Shown in pieces: positions 43,347-52,540 of a stretch of 64,000 bases of DNA. Both the position numbers and the translations under genes were made by a program. Each line of letters starts with the position of its first letter. The stretch's first letter is position 1. The notes beneath the pieces are model-generated. The model was given only the letters and a program-made list of their open reading frames with translations. It was not told the origin of the DNA and made no database searches. This DNA comes from Pacificispira sp040217575 (GTDB lineage Bacteria; Pseudomonadota; Alphaproteobacteria; UBA8366; Aestuariispiraceae). The stretch spans positions 434,001-498,000 of the forward strand of contig JAVJPW010000006.1 in the NCBI GenBank assembly GCA_040217575.1, in the 5' to 3' direction.

Positions 43347-45161
43347 ATGAGGCTTTCACGGCCGGAAGTTCAGGGATGGTACGGGGTTGCGTCTGCGACC
43401 TATGCTGCCGCGAGCCAGGCCGCGATGCGTATGCTGGAATTGGGCGGCAATGCCTTTGATGGTGCCGTCGCGGGCGGGTTCGTCCTGCAGGCCGTCGCGC
43501 CGCATCTGAATGGTCCGGCAGGCGACGTCGCAATCCTGATCCACGATGCGCGGAAGCGAGAAACCCAATCGCTTTGCGGCCAAGGGCCGACACCGGCCGC
43601 CGCATCCTTGGAAGCGTTCCGGCAACTCGGGTTGGATGTCGTTCCGGGTACCGGGCTGCTTCCGGCCGTCGTTCCCGGTGCCTACGATGCATGGTTGGCG
43701 CTGTTGGCAGAAAAGGGCACCCTTTCACTTGCAACGGTTCTGGAGCCGGCGCTGTTGTACTGGCGCAGAGGGATCGTCGTCGATGCGCGTCTGCAGGCGA
43801 CCCTGGCGGCCGCCGCGCCGGTCTTCGCTCAGTACTGGCCCAGTTCGACCAATGCGTATCTGCCGGGCGGTGATGTCCCGGGTGAAGGCAGCCTGTTGCG
43901 AAATCAAACGGTGGCTGACACTTTTGAAAGGATATTGTCCCTTGCGGAAGCAGCCGGTTCCGATCGAATTGCGCAAATCAGTGAAGCGCGAAGGGTTTGG
44001 AGTGACGGCTTCGTCGCCGAAGCGATTGATCGCTTTTGCCGCGACACGAAAGTGGTCGACGTATCGGGCGGCGAACACGGCGCCCTTCTGAGAGGTGAGG
44101 ACCTGTCAGGATGGCGGGCCGGGTTCGAGAAACCAAGAAGCGTGACCTACGCCGGTTATGAGGTGATGAAGTGTGACAGTTGGACCCAAGGTCCGGCCCT
44201 GCTTCAAACATTGAACCTTCTTCCTTCGGAGGAGATGGCGGCGCTCGACGCCGATGGACCGGAGTTCGTGCATCGGATCACTGAAGCAATGAAACTGTGT
44301 TTCGCAGACCGAGAGGTTTTCTATGCAGATCCCGACAAGGCGCGCGTTCCCATGGACAGGCTGTTGTCCGGGGATTATGCGGTAATTCGCCGGACGATGA
44401 TCGGGCCGAATGCAGACAACTCCTGGCGGCCAGGCGTCATTGCGGGATGCGGATGGACGGTCGATTACGCCGCAGCCGCCGCACGTGCGCGGGAGGCTGG
44501 GTTGCTGGCATCCTATGGCGGCGGAGAGCCGACAGTTCAGGCGATAAAGGCAAACGGGTATGGTTCCAGCGTGGTCGGAGACACGTGCTATCTGGCTGTT
44601 TGCGATGCTGAAGGAAACATGGTCTCCGCAACGCCGTCTGGAGGTTGGTTGCAATCGTCCCCAGCTATTCCAGAGTTAGGATTTCCCCTTGGGACGCGCG
44701 CGCAAATGATGTGGCTCGATCCGACGGCACCATCTTCAATGGGCCCCGCCCGACGACCGAGGTCGACTTTGACGCCGACGCTGGTCTTGCGAGACGACGG
44801 AGAAGCCTGTCTGGCTTGTGGAACTCCCGGCGGTGACCAGCAGGACCAATGGCAGACATCGTTCCTGCTGCGCGTGTTGGCACAGGGGCAGGGCCTTCAA
44901 GAAGCGATTGAAGCCCCGTCCTTTCATTCGGAACACTGGCCCAATTCGTTTTATCCCAGGCACGCCAGTCCCGGCCGCCTTGTGGTAGAGGGGCGATATC
45001 CGAATGATACGATCAAGTCGCTGAGGCTACGGGGACATGACGTAACCGTCGGAGAGGACTGGTCCGAAGGACGGTTGTGCGCCGTAGGGCGGGATCGGGA
45101 TGGTCTGCTGCGCGGTGCCGCCAACCCCAGGGGAGGTATGGGCTATGCCGTTGGATGGTGA
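43347..45161 (+). CDS. Gamma-glutamyltransferase family protein
   Basis: Ntn-hydrolases of this family are made as one chain, cleave themselves, and act on gamma-glutamyl amides or related amides. The 604-residue product has the family start (ATYAAASQAAMRMLELGGNAFDGAVAGGF), the LNGPAGDVAIL segment and the cleavage site before T413 in VGDTCYLAVCDAEGNMVSATP. The residues after the nucleophile are C-Y-L rather than the T-H of classic enzymes. GGDQQDQWQTSFLLRVLAQG is the late conserved part. No signal peptide is visible, so it is probably cytosolic. Its 3' end overlaps the TRAP gene by 17 bases, linking hydrolysis with uptake. Confidence 0.82.
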   Translation: MRLSRPEVQGWYGVASATYAAASQAAMRMLELGGNAFDGAVAGGFVLQAVAPHLNGPAGDVAILIHDARKRETQSLCGQGPTPAAASLEAFRQLGLDVVPGTGLLPAVVPGAYDAWLALLAEKGTLSLATVLEPALLYWRRGIVVDARLQATLAAAAPVFAQYWPSSTNAYLPGGDVPGEGSLLRNQTVADTFERILSLAEAAGSDRIAQISEARRVWSDGFVAEAIDRFCRDTKVVDVSGGEHGALLRGEDLSGWRAGFEKPRSVTYAGYEVMKCDSWTQGPALLQTLNLLPSEEMAALDADGPEFVHRITEAMKLCFADREVFYADPDKARVPMDRLLSGDYAVIRRTMIGPNADNSWRPGVIAGCGWTVDYAAAAARAREAGLLASYGGGEPTVQAIKANGYGSSVVGDTCYLAVCDAEGNMVSATPSGGWLQSSPAIPELGFPLGTRAQMMWLDPTAPSSMGPARRPRSTLTPTLVLRDDGEACLACGTPGGDQQDQWQTSFLLRVLAQGQGLQEAIEAPSFHSEHWPNSFYPRHASPGRLVVEGRYPNDTIKSLRLRGHDVTVGEDWSEGRLCAVGRDRDGLLRGAANPRGGMGYAVGW

Positions 45162-47034
45162 TGCCGCGGCAGCGGATGCCCCTCTCTCCGGCTGGCGTGC
45201 GGGTGTGTCGCGCGTACTATCGTATATGGATGCCCTGGTCGGGACGGCCGCTACATTGGCGCTGATCGCGCTGATCGCGATCGTCTTTGCGAATGTCGTT
45301 GGGCGCTACGGGTTCAGTCACTCGCTGACCTGGGGCAATGAAGCTGCAATCTGGCTTTTTGTAAGCGTGATTTTTCTGGCTGTGCCGCTGGCCCATCGCA
45401 ATCGCGCCCACTTATCAATCGAGTTCCTGGTGGACAAACTGCCCAGTCGGTTTCGGGTGTGCGCAGGGTTCGTAAGCGACGTTCTGGTAGCCTACGCGAC
45501 GATACTGCTCCTGACCGGGGCATCGACATTGATTCAGATGGTTGGGGGGGTGAACTACGTACTCGGTCTTCCCAGCTGGGTGAAATTCGCGTTGATCCCG
45601 GTCACAGCCGGGCTTGGGCTTCTGTACCTGGTGTTGCAAGGGGTCGATCGGGGCGCGGCGGCATGGCGCGGGTCGGTATGTGTCGCGACAGCTCTTATGC
45701 TCTATCTGGCGCTACATGAATTTGGATGGATCAGCCTGCGTGGGTTCGACCCGGCCTGGCTCATGATCGTCTCCTTCCTAGTGGCGATTGCCATCGGAAC
45801 GCCGGTCGCGTTTGCAATGATCGTTTCCGCGTTTCTCGCGACCACGGTCGGCGGATCGCTGCCGCCGGCGGCTGTGGTTCAGAATATGGTGAACGGGTCC
45901 AGCAAGTTTCTCCTGCTGGCGATTCCGTTTTTCATAACGGCCGGGGCGCTAATGAACGCAGGCGGCCTTACGCAAAAGCTGATGGACTTCGCCTTTAAAC
46001 TGGTCGGTCATTTTCGTGGCGGCCTGGCCCAGGTGAATGTGGTCTCCAGTGGCTTTTACGCGGGGATCAGCGGGTCCAGTTATTCCGAGGCAGCGTTGGG
46101 CACAAAGCTTCTGGTGCCGCAAATGATCCGGAACGGCTATTCGCCGGCATTCTCTTGTGCCGTGACGGCTGCCTCCGCAACGCTCCCGAACATCATTCCC
46201 CCGTCGATCGCGTTACTGATCCTGGCATCCGTTGCCAATCTCTCGGTCGGTTCACTTTGGCTGGCCGGCGTTGGTCCGGGCCTTCTGATGGCAGCCTGCC
46301 TGATGGGGTGCATCTACATAATCTCTCGCGTGCGTGGCTACGGGAATGCAGGGGAAAAAGCCACGTGGCTGCAGCGGGGTAGTGCATTTAAAGACGCGCT
46401 GCCGGTTCTGGGGCTGGCAGCGGTGATCCTGATCGGCATCAGAGGCGGCATTGTGACACCGACCGAGGCGGGCGTGCTGGCGGTTATCTATGCTTTTATA
46501 CTTGGCCTTGTTGTTTACCGGACATTCACCCTTCGTGAACTTTGGGACAATCTGCAGGCAGCCGCGCGGGAATCCGCCATGGTCGGCCTGCTCATCGGAT
46601 CGGCCGCACCGTTTACATTTGTCTTGGTTACAAATCAGGTGCCGCAAGAATTGACGGCTGTTATCACCGGGTTGTCGGAAAATCCGCTCGTTGTTTTGCT
46701 GTTGGCAAATCTATTGCTTTTGTTCTTTGGAATGTTCCTAGACATCGGCGCGGCGATTCTGATTCTGACCCCACTGTTGATGCCGGTGGTGGTGTCGCTT
46801 GGAGTCGATCCTGTTCATTTCGGTTTGATCGTCGTCGTGAACCTGATGCTGGGTGGTTTGACGCCGCCCGTCGGGATGCTGGCATTCATTACATCGACCG
46901 TTTCGAAAACTCCCGTGCATGACATTTTTCGGGCGATGTATCCGCTGTTGGCCGCACTGCTGTCCGCGTTGTTGATCATTACCTACGTGCCATTCGTATC
47001 GCTCGGCCTCGGTTGGTTGTTCGAGGGGAGTTAG
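45145..47034 (+). CDS. TRAP transporter, fused small and large membrane subunits (DctQ-DctM)
   Basis: The 629-residue protein couples a DctQ part (about residues 1-190, four helices, with VGRYGFSHSLTWGNEAAIWLF) to a DctM part. The latter contains LAIPFFITAGALMNAGGLTQKL, AGISGSSYSEAALGTKLLVPQM and LGLNPVHFG-like VDPVHFGLIVVVNLMLGGLTPPVGM. It would import a carboxylate-bearing compound driven by sodium or proton gradients. GGAGG 9 bases before the ATG at 45145 fixes the start inside the gamma-glutamyltransferase gene. The matching binding protein gene follows after 58 bases. Confidence 0.92.
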   Translation: MPLDGDAAAADAPLSGWRAGVSRVLSYMDALVGTAATLALIALIAIVFANVVGRYGFSHSLTWGNEAAIWLFVSVIFLAVPLAHRNRAHLSIEFLVDKLPSRFRVCAGFVSDVLVAYATILLLTGASTLIQMVGGVNYVLGLPSWVKFALIPVTAGLGLLYLVLQGVDRGAAAWRGSVCVATALMLYLALHEFGWISLRGFDPAWLMIVSFLVAIAIGTPVAFAMIVSAFLATTVGGSLPPAAVVQNMVNGSSKFLLLAIPFFITAGALMNAGGLTQKLMDFAFKLVGHFRGGLAQVNVVSSGFYAGISGSSYSEAALGTKLLVPQMIRNGYSPAFSCAVTAASATLPNIIPPSIALLILASVANLSVGSLWLAGVGPGLLMAACLMGCIYIISRVRGYGNAGEKATWLQRGSAFKDALPVLGLAAVILIGIRGGIVTPTEAGVLAVIYAFILGLVVYRTFTLRELWDNLQAAARESAMVGLLIGSAAPFTFVLVTNQVPQELTAVITGLSENPLVVLLLANLLLLFFGMFLDIGAAILILTPLLMPVVVSLGVDPVHFGLIVVVNLMLGGLTPPVGMLAFITSTVSKTPVHDIFRAMYPLLAALLSALLIITYVPFVSLGLGWLFEGS

Positions 47035-47092
47035 TCCGGAATCACGGCGTTATTCGTGATCTCAAGAAACAATGAAAGCAGAGGAGGTTATC

Positions 47093-48091
47093 ATGTTTGT
47101 TGAAGCAAAAAGTATATTGCGCAAATCCGCCTTGGCAGGGATGGCCGTGGGAGCGGCGCTGTCGTTCACGGTTTCAGCGTCGGCGGATCCTGTAGAGATG
47201 ACCGTTGGCGTCATCTATTCGATTGATCGTCCGCAAGGGCAGGTCTGGTTGAAGATGCAAGAGGTTGTCGATCGGGAACTGCCGGGCGAGATCTCTTTCA
47301 ACATTGTCCCGGACGGCGCGCTGGGAGGTGAGAAGGAAGAGGCCGAAGGTGTCCGGCTTGGATCGATCCAGGCGGGGATCTCCACGCTTGCCAATATGTC
47401 GACATGGGTCCCGGAAGCATCGCTTTTCGATATGCCTTTCATCTTTCGGGATCAGGCCCATATCGATGCGGTGATGGCAGGTCCCATTGGGGACGAATAC
47501 AAGGCGCTGTTCGAAGCGCAAGGATTCAAAGCGCTTGGTTTCATCACGTATGGTGCGCGGCATGTGATTTCGTCGGACCCAATCACGGGGCCGGAAGATG
47601 TGCGCGGGTTGGATATGCGTGTCATCCAGAGCGAGCTTCACATTGAGCTTTGGAGTTCTCTTGGCGCAAATCCGACGCCGATCCCGATCACCGAAGCGTA
47701 TAACGCGCTTGGGTCCGGCGTGGTCGATTACATGGACATGACAATGTCCGGCTATCGTGCCCTGAAACTTTATGAGGTCGTCCCCAGCTTCTCCCGGACA
47801 TCCCACATCTGGGCGCTTGGGGTGATGTATGTCGGTCTGCCGTTCTGGGAGAGCCTGACCCCGGAACAACAGGCCGCATTGGAAGTCGCGGCGGCGGAAT
47901 CCATCCCGTACTTCAACGACCTGGCGGCACAGGAACAAGAAGCCGCGTTGGCTGCAACGATTGAATTGGGGGCAAGCGTGGTCGAGCAGGATGTCGACGC
48001 CTGGCGTGCAGCCATGGAGCCGTTCTGGGAAAGCTATGCAGACAACGTGGGTGGCATCGAAAGAATTCGTGCCATCGCAAACACGCAGTAA
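47093..48091 (+). CDS. TRAP transporter periplasmic substrate-binding protein (DctP family)
   Basis: A 332-residue exported solute receptor. An N-terminal signal peptide (AGMAVGAALSFTVSASA, cleaved near residue 31) precedes the mature DctP fold. The mature chain has DRPQGQVWLKMQEVV, the LGGEKEEAEGVRLGSIQ segment, VRGLDMRVIQSELHIELWSSLGANPTPI with the carboxylate-binding Arg, and YNALGSGVVDYMDM. AGAGGAGG six bases upstream fixes the start at 47093. It serves the fused membrane subunits encoded just before it and is followed by a strong terminator. Confidence 0.92.
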   Translation: MFVEAKSILRKSALAGMAVGAALSFTVSASADPVEMTVGVIYSIDRPQGQVWLKMQEVVDRELPGEISFNIVPDGALGGEKEEAEGVRLGSIQAGISTLANMSTWVPEASLFDMPFIFRDQAHIDAVMAGPIGDEYKALFEAQGFKALGFITYGARHVISSDPITGPEDVRGLDMRVIQSELHIELWSSLGANPTPIPITEAYNALGSGVVDYMDMTMSGYRALKLYEVVPSFSRTSHIWALGVMYVGLPFWESLTPEQQAALEVAAAESIPYFNDLAAQEQEAALAATIELGASVVEQDVDAWRAAMEPFWESYADNVGGIERIRAIANTQ

Positions 48092-48101
48092 TCCGTTGGG
48101 G

Positions 48102-48133
48102 AGCGCGGGTCGGGTCGGCTCGCGCTCCTTTTT
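48102..48133 (+). terminator. Rho-independent terminator after dctP
   Basis: GAGCGCG and CGCGCTC form a 7-bp GC-rich stem around a G/C/T loop and are followed by CC and seven or eight T residues. This is the clearest intrinsic terminator in the window and separates the transporter genes from the dehydrogenase genes. Confidence 0.8.
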
Positions 48134-48149
48134 TTCGTGAGGAAGGCTC

Positions 48150-48401
48150 GTGAGCAAAGATACAAAATCACCCGAAGACGGGGCGGATTTTCCGGAAGAA
48201 ACGCACCTTCGCGATGGGCCAATGGATCATGAAATCCTGGCGATGGTTGTTGAGGCCTTGAACAAACAGGGCCATCCGGACGTATCGATGGAAACCGTAT
48301 ACAGCGTTCCTGAACACAAGGATTTGGCGATCGATCTTCTTCGAGATTGCCGCCCCATGCCTGTGGTTCTGGACTTGATCGCCGAACTTGAAAGTCGGTG
48401 A
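48150..48401 (+). CDS. Small acidic hypothetical protein
   Basis: An 83-residue soluble protein starting at GTG 48150 with AGGAAGG just upstream. The first 25 residues are polar and probably flexible. The rest reads as helices (DHEILAMVVEALNKQGHPDVSMETVY and HKDLAIDLLRDCRPMPVVLDLIAELE). I do not recognise it. It is 21 bases before the aldehyde dehydrogenase gene and likely belongs to the same transcript, so an accessory role in this pathway is possible. Confidence 0.6.
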   Translation: MSKDTKSPEDGADFPEETHLRDGPMDHEILAMVVEALNKQGHPDVSMETVYSVPEHKDLAIDLLRDCRPMPVVLDLIAELESR

Positions 48402-48422
48402 GCTTTAGAGAGGAAGTTTTGC

Positions 48423-49898
48423 ATGCCCGACGGGATCATTGCCGCGGAGACTTATGCCGGTTTGCTGGACACATACACGCCCGGCACGGTCTTTCTGGAT
48501 GGCCGTTACGAAAAGGTCGAAGACCGGATCGAGGTGCTTGAGAAGCAATCGGGAGCCCCTATGCCCACAGTTGGGGCAGGGTCCCAGGACACCATCAGCG
48601 CCGCCGTTCAGGCCGCCAGGCAAGCCTTCCCTGCGTGGCGCGACACACCACCGGGAGAGCGGGCGAAGCTGCTTTCCGCAATTGCCGATCGGCTGGCCGC
48701 CGACGCTAAGTCCTGGATTGCGTTGGAAGCCGTGCATGCCGGGAAACCTTTTACCGACGCGCGCATCGATATCATGGCATCCGTTGGAACCCTGCGATGG
48801 TTTGCCGGCTTTGCAGACCGGATCGATGGGCGTGTGGTCGCGTCCCCCAACAATTTGCATCGCTATGTGCGCAGAGAACCGATCGGCGTATGCGGGATGA
48901 TCGTTCCATGGAATTTCCCGTTGCTTTTGATGTTGTGGAAGGTGGCGCCCGCGCTTGCGGCCGGAAACACGATGGTTGTGAAACCGGCAAGCCTGACGCC
49001 GTTGACTGCCCTCCTGTTCGCCAACCTGGCCTCGGAATGCGGCTTGCCACCGGGTGTCTTGAATATCGTCCCTGGGTCCGGCGCGGTTGCCGGTATGGGA
49101 TTGGTCAACCACCCGGACGTCGCCAAAATAAGCTTTACCGGATCGACGGAGGTTGGGGTTCAGGTCGCCCGCGCGGCTGCAGAAAATGTAAAGCGTGTGA
49201 CGCTGGAACTGGGTGGAAAATCGCCGACAATTATCCTGGACGATGCTGACCTGGACAAGGCGATCCCCGCCAGTGCGGCCGGATGTTTTGGCCATGCAGG
49301 GCAGAAGTGCGCCGCCCGTACACGCCTGATCGTCAGTTCGCGAAACGCCGATGAAGTGGCCGAACGACTGGCAGAGGCCGCGCGCACCTTGAAGTTGGGC
49401 CCGGTTCTGGACATGTCGACACAGTTGGGACCCGTTATCGATCAGGCGGCGCAGTCGCGCATCCTGGGTTTCTGTGAACGCGCCGGCGCCGATGGTGCAA
49501 AGCTCCTGACCGGCGGCAAGGCTCCGGATATGCCGGGTCCTCACGTTGAAGCAACGGTCTTCGACAATGTCGATCCGAAAAGCGAACTCGCGAAGGAGGA
49601 GGTGTTCGGGCCGGTTCTCGCCATCACCCGGGTTGCCGATGAGGACGAGGCGATCGCCGTCGCGAATGACAGCGAATACGGGCTGGCGGCGACGCTGTGG
49701 ACCCGTGACGTCGGGCGCGCCCACCGCGTGGCCGCACGGATCGAGGCAGGAACCGTAAGCGTTAACACCCCGGCGGTCGTCGGGATCGAAACACCTTTCG
49801 GCGGCTATAAGAAAAGCGGCTACGGTCGTGAGTTGGGCGCAGAAGGGTTGGATGCGTATCTGCAATCGAAATCGGTCATTATGGATATTGGAAGCTAA
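48423..49898 (+). CDS. NAD(P)-dependent aldehyde dehydrogenase
   Basis: A 491-residue ALDH-superfamily enzyme that oxidises an aldehyde to the acid. The general base is E262 in VTLELGGKSP and the nucleophile C296 in GQKCAARTR. PWNFPLLLMLWKVAPALAAGNTMV and ISFTGSTEVG form the cofactor site, and FGPVLAI with PFGGYKKSGYGRE completes the pattern. Substrate unknown; with the alcohol dehydrogenase next door it would complete an alcohol-to-acid or amine-derived aldehyde route. Confidence 0.92.
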   Translation: MPDGIIAAETYAGLLDTYTPGTVFLDGRYEKVEDRIEVLEKQSGAPMPTVGAGSQDTISAAVQAARQAFPAWRDTPPGERAKLLSAIADRLAADAKSWIALEAVHAGKPFTDARIDIMASVGTLRWFAGFADRIDGRVVASPNNLHRYVRREPIGVCGMIVPWNFPLLLMLWKVAPALAAGNTMVVKPASLTPLTALLFANLASECGLPPGVLNIVPGSGAVAGMGLVNHPDVAKISFTGSTEVGVQVARAAAENVKRVTLELGGKSPTIILDDADLDKAIPASAAGCFGHAGQKCAARTRLIVSSRNADEVAERLAEAARTLKLGPVLDMSTQLGPVIDQAAQSRILGFCERAGADGAKLLTGGKAPDMPGPHVEATVFDNVDPKSELAKEEVFGPVLAITRVADEDEAIAVANDSEYGLAATLWTRDVGRAHRVAARIEAGTVSVNTPAVVGIETPFGGYKKSGYGRELGAEGLDAYLQSKSVIMDIGS

Positions 49899-49910
49899 GG
49901 GTAATACACC

Positions 49911-51071
49911 ATGACAACGCCATTCACGTTTCTTCATTCCACGCACCAGATCCGCTATGGCGCGGGAAGTCTGTCGCAGCTTCCCGAGATTGCGGCCGCA
50001 GACAAGCGGCGTCGTGCGTTCGTCATGCTGGATGCGTTCTTCATGAACGGCCCGGTCCACGACCGACTGACCGATCTTTTGAAGAATTTCTCCCCAGTCT
50101 TTCACCCTATTCCGCAACATGAGCCAGACACGGAAACGGTGGAGGAAGCGCGCGCAGGCCTGGCGTCTTCCGAAGCAGACCTGGTTGTTGCCGTTGGCGG
50201 CGGGTCTGCGATGGATACCGCAAAGGCTGCCAGAATGTTGGTCAGCAACCCCGGCCCGATTGAGGAGATCGTCGGCCCGATGGGGATGCCGATGGACCCG
50301 CACGACAGTTTGTTCGTCGCTGTTCCGACGACAGCGGGTACCGGCAGTGAAGTATCGGAGTCCTCTATCGTCGCAAAAAAGGGGACGGACTATAAGATGG
50401 TTCTGCGTTCCCCGAACATGAGCGCGCGTGTGGCCATTCTTGATCCCGAACTTGGTGTAACGGCGCCGCCAAAGGTCACGGCGACGGCCGGGTACGATGC
50501 CGTCACGCACGCGGTCGAAGCTTTCACGTCAAAAGTTGCTTCCCCGATGACGGATCCATTTGCCAGATCGGCAATGGAACTTCTGGCGAGATCGCTTCCT
50601 GTGGTTTTTGCCGAGCCTGAAAACATCGATGCGCGCGGTGAATGCCTGATCGGGTCCATGCAGGCGGGCATTGCATTCAACTCGGCCCATCTTGGTCTGG
50701 CCCATGCGATCGCAGGCGCCATGGGCGCGTTGCACCACACACCGCACGGGCTCGCGAATGCGCTGGCCCTGCCCTGGAGCATGGCTTTCAATCAGCCGGA
50801 ACTGGGTGAGAAAGGCGACATCGTCGCCGGCATTTTTGGCGCGGACAATTCGGCACTGGGACTTTCAAAGCTTCGGAAAACCGTTGAGCTGGATATCGGC
50901 CTGGATGCTTTCGTCAGTACGCCGGAGGAACGCGACTTGTTGGCGGAAGGTGCCTCGAAGAGCGGACAGATAAAAGTCAATCCGCGCCTTGCGAGTGTAT
51001 CCGACATCCGTGTCATCCTGGAACACATGCGTCAGCCCACCGATGGGCTGCAGCCGAACCTGAATTTGTAG
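49911..51071 (+). CDS. Iron-containing alcohol dehydrogenase
   Basis: A 386-residue group III alcohol dehydrogenase. The NAD-binding motif is VAVGGGSAMDTAKAARM, followed by AVPTTAGTGSEVSESSIV. The metal ligands are expected in TAGYDAVTHAVEAFTS (Asp, His) and in HAIAGAMGALHHTPHGLANAL (two His). It starts 12 bases after the aldehyde dehydrogenase stop. The C-terminal segment is a little short of the family's usual helical end but complete. Substrate unknown. Confidence 0.9.
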   Translation: MTTPFTFLHSTHQIRYGAGSLSQLPEIAAADKRRRAFVMLDAFFMNGPVHDRLTDLLKNFSPVFHPIPQHEPDTETVEEARAGLASSEADLVVAVGGGSAMDTAKAARMLVSNPGPIEEIVGPMGMPMDPHDSLFVAVPTTAGTGSEVSESSIVAKKGTDYKMVLRSPNMSARVAILDPELGVTAPPKVTATAGYDAVTHAVEAFTSKVASPMTDPFARSAMELLARSLPVVFAEPENIDARGECLIGSMQAGIAFNSAHLGLAHAIAGAMGALHHTPHGLANALALPWSMAFNQPELGEKGDIVAGIFGADNSALGLSKLRKTVELDIGLDAFVSTPEERDLLAEGASKSGQIKVNPRLASVSDIRVILEHMRQPTDGLQPNLNL

Positions 51072-51080
51072 GAGAAAAAG

Positions 51081-51464
51081 ATGATCGCCCATAACCCTGA
51101 TACAATCGCGGCCCCCATCGGGACATACGTGCATGGACTTGAGACCGCGCCGGGCGCAAGGCTGCTTCATGTGTCCGGTCAGGTTGGCATTCGCAAGGAC
51201 GGTACAATCCCTGAAGATGTCGCAGAACAATCCACCGTGACCTGGGAAAACATTCTTGCGATTTTGAATTCAGCGGGAATGGACGCCAGCAATATCGTGA
51301 AGATGACGGCCTATCTGACCGACCCGGCTTATCTTGCGGCATATGGTGGTGCACGCACCGCAGCCCTCGGCGACCATCGTCCGACCTCGACCCTAGTATA
51401 CGTACCGGCGCTCGTGAAGCCGGAGCTTAAGGTCGAGGTGGAGGTCGTGGCTGCAGCTGAATAG
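51081..51464 (+). CDS. RidA/YjgF family protein
   Basis: A 127-residue trimeric-type RidA protein; members hydrolyse reactive enamine/imine intermediates or act on related substrates. LHVSGQVGIRKDGTI and VTWENILAILNSAGMDASNIVKMTAYLTD are conserved, and HRPTSTLVYVPALVKPELKVEVEVVAA holds the Arg and the final strand with the catalytic Glu. It starts 9 bases after the alcohol dehydrogenase stop. Presence beside an amino-group pathway suggests it clears an imine made there. Confidence 0.88.
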   Translation: MIAHNPDTIAAPIGTYVHGLETAPGARLLHVSGQVGIRKDGTIPEDVAEQSTVTWENILAILNSAGMDASNIVKMTAYLTDPAYLAAYGGARTAALGDHRPTSTLVYVPALVKPELKVEVEVVAAAE

Positions 51465-51477
51465 AACTGTCTACGTC

Positions 51478-52416
51478 CTATTCCGCCGCAGCCATTGTTG
51501 GATTGGGGCCGGCGCCTTCGATTTCAGGGATGACGGGGATAGGAACATCATAAGGCGCCACGTCCTCGCGGATTTTTGCCAACGCATCGACGATGATTTG
51601 AACCTCTTCATCCGGATGCGTCGCGCCAAGTCCGTGCTCGGCCGCCAGAGCGCGTGCTTCCGCCGACCGTTTCCGTTCGTCCTTGGGAAGATTAACCACG
51701 GCGTATACACCGTTTAACAGGCTGCCGCGCAGCTTCTTCGCGAATTTCGCGCCGAGCATTTCTTTTTCTTTCGCGGTCAAACCGTCAAAGAAACGCCGCA
51801 TTAGAATGCGCCCGAATTGAATGTGTCGCGCCTCATCACGCAGGATCAGCTTGCAGGCCTTTTGAATCTGCGGATAGCGCGCATTCTTGTACCGCGCGGT
51901 GAGCAGTTCACCGGACAGCTGCTCAAAAAGCGTATTCACGGCCATACCGGCATAAAAGGACATCTGCCGTTCATCTTTTTCATCGTGGAATTTGGGAATG
52001 ACCAGCTTGAAATAGTCGCTTCGCGGGGACGGCTGGTATCCACCAAGTGCATCCGCAATCCTGAATGACGCCTCGTGGTGGCGAAGTTCTTCCATGATGA
52101 AGTTCGCCACGTGCTGCTTTATCTCAAAAGGAAGATTTTCGAAGATTGCCTGACGAAGGCGTTCAGCGCCGTAGGGTGTGGCGCCGTGCTCCATCCACGC
52201 GCGCAAGGACCACCATTCCGCACCGGCGGCTTTCACCTCATCGGGCAGATGCGCCGTTTCCTCTTTTAACGCAGGCCAGTCGATTTCCGATGCTGCATCC
52301 CAGGCCAACTCCCGCGCCTGCAAACAAAGTTGCCAGATATCGTCGTATTCTCCCTGTCCGATGACCGGATACGGATTGGGGTTCTGTACTGTTTCTTCGA
52401 GCATTGACGCTTCCAT
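51478..52416 (-). CDS. Ferritin-like diiron protein (possible oxygenase)
   Basis: A 312-residue helical protein with two ExxH-type iron motifs, E110 with H113 in EELRHHEAS and E195 with H198 in RDEARHIQFG. Extra Glu residues at about 76 and 165-170 complete a carboxylate-bridged diiron site. The spacing resembles AurF-like N-oxygenases and other ferritin-like oxidases rather than true ferritin. It starts at 52416 with AGGAG 7 bases upstream. It is convergent with RidA and divergent from a HutC-type regulator over a palindromic operator, so its expression is probably controlled by the pathway ligand. The reaction is not known. Confidence 0.7.
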   Translation of the reverse strand: MEASMLEETVQNPNPYPVIGQGEYDDIWQLCLQARELAWDAASEIDWPALKEETAHLPDEVKAAGAEWWSLRAWMEHGATPYGAERLRQAIFENLPFEIKQHVANFIMEELRHHEASFRIADALGGYQPSPRSDYFKLVIPKFHDEKDERQMSFYAGMAVNTLFEQLSGELLTARYKNARYPQIQKACKLILRDEARHIQFGRILMRRFFDGLTAKEKEMLGAKFAKKLRGSLLNGVYAVVNLPKDERKRSAEARALAAEHGLGATHPDEEVQIIVDALAKIREDVAPYDVPIPVIPEIEGAGPNPTMAAAE

Positions 52417-52483
52417 CGGACAGCTCCTGGCGGTTAGTGTTGCGCGCGCAAAAAATGTCTGGCGCTTGGATGCACTAAAAGTA

Positions 52484-52498
52484 TAGTCTAATAGACTA
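52484..52498. promoter_or_regulatory. Palindromic operator TAGTCTAATAGACTA
   Basis: A perfect 15-bp palindrome (7-bp arms around one A) lies between the divergent diiron gene and the GntR/HutC-type gene. GTCTA/TAGAC half-sites resemble operators of HutC-subfamily regulators. Position 43 bases before the regulator start and 68 before the diiron start suits control of both promoters. Confidence 0.7.
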
Positions 52499-52540
52499 AT
52501 TAATCCAGTTAAAACTTTAAGCCATGGAGTCGTTCGTCTG

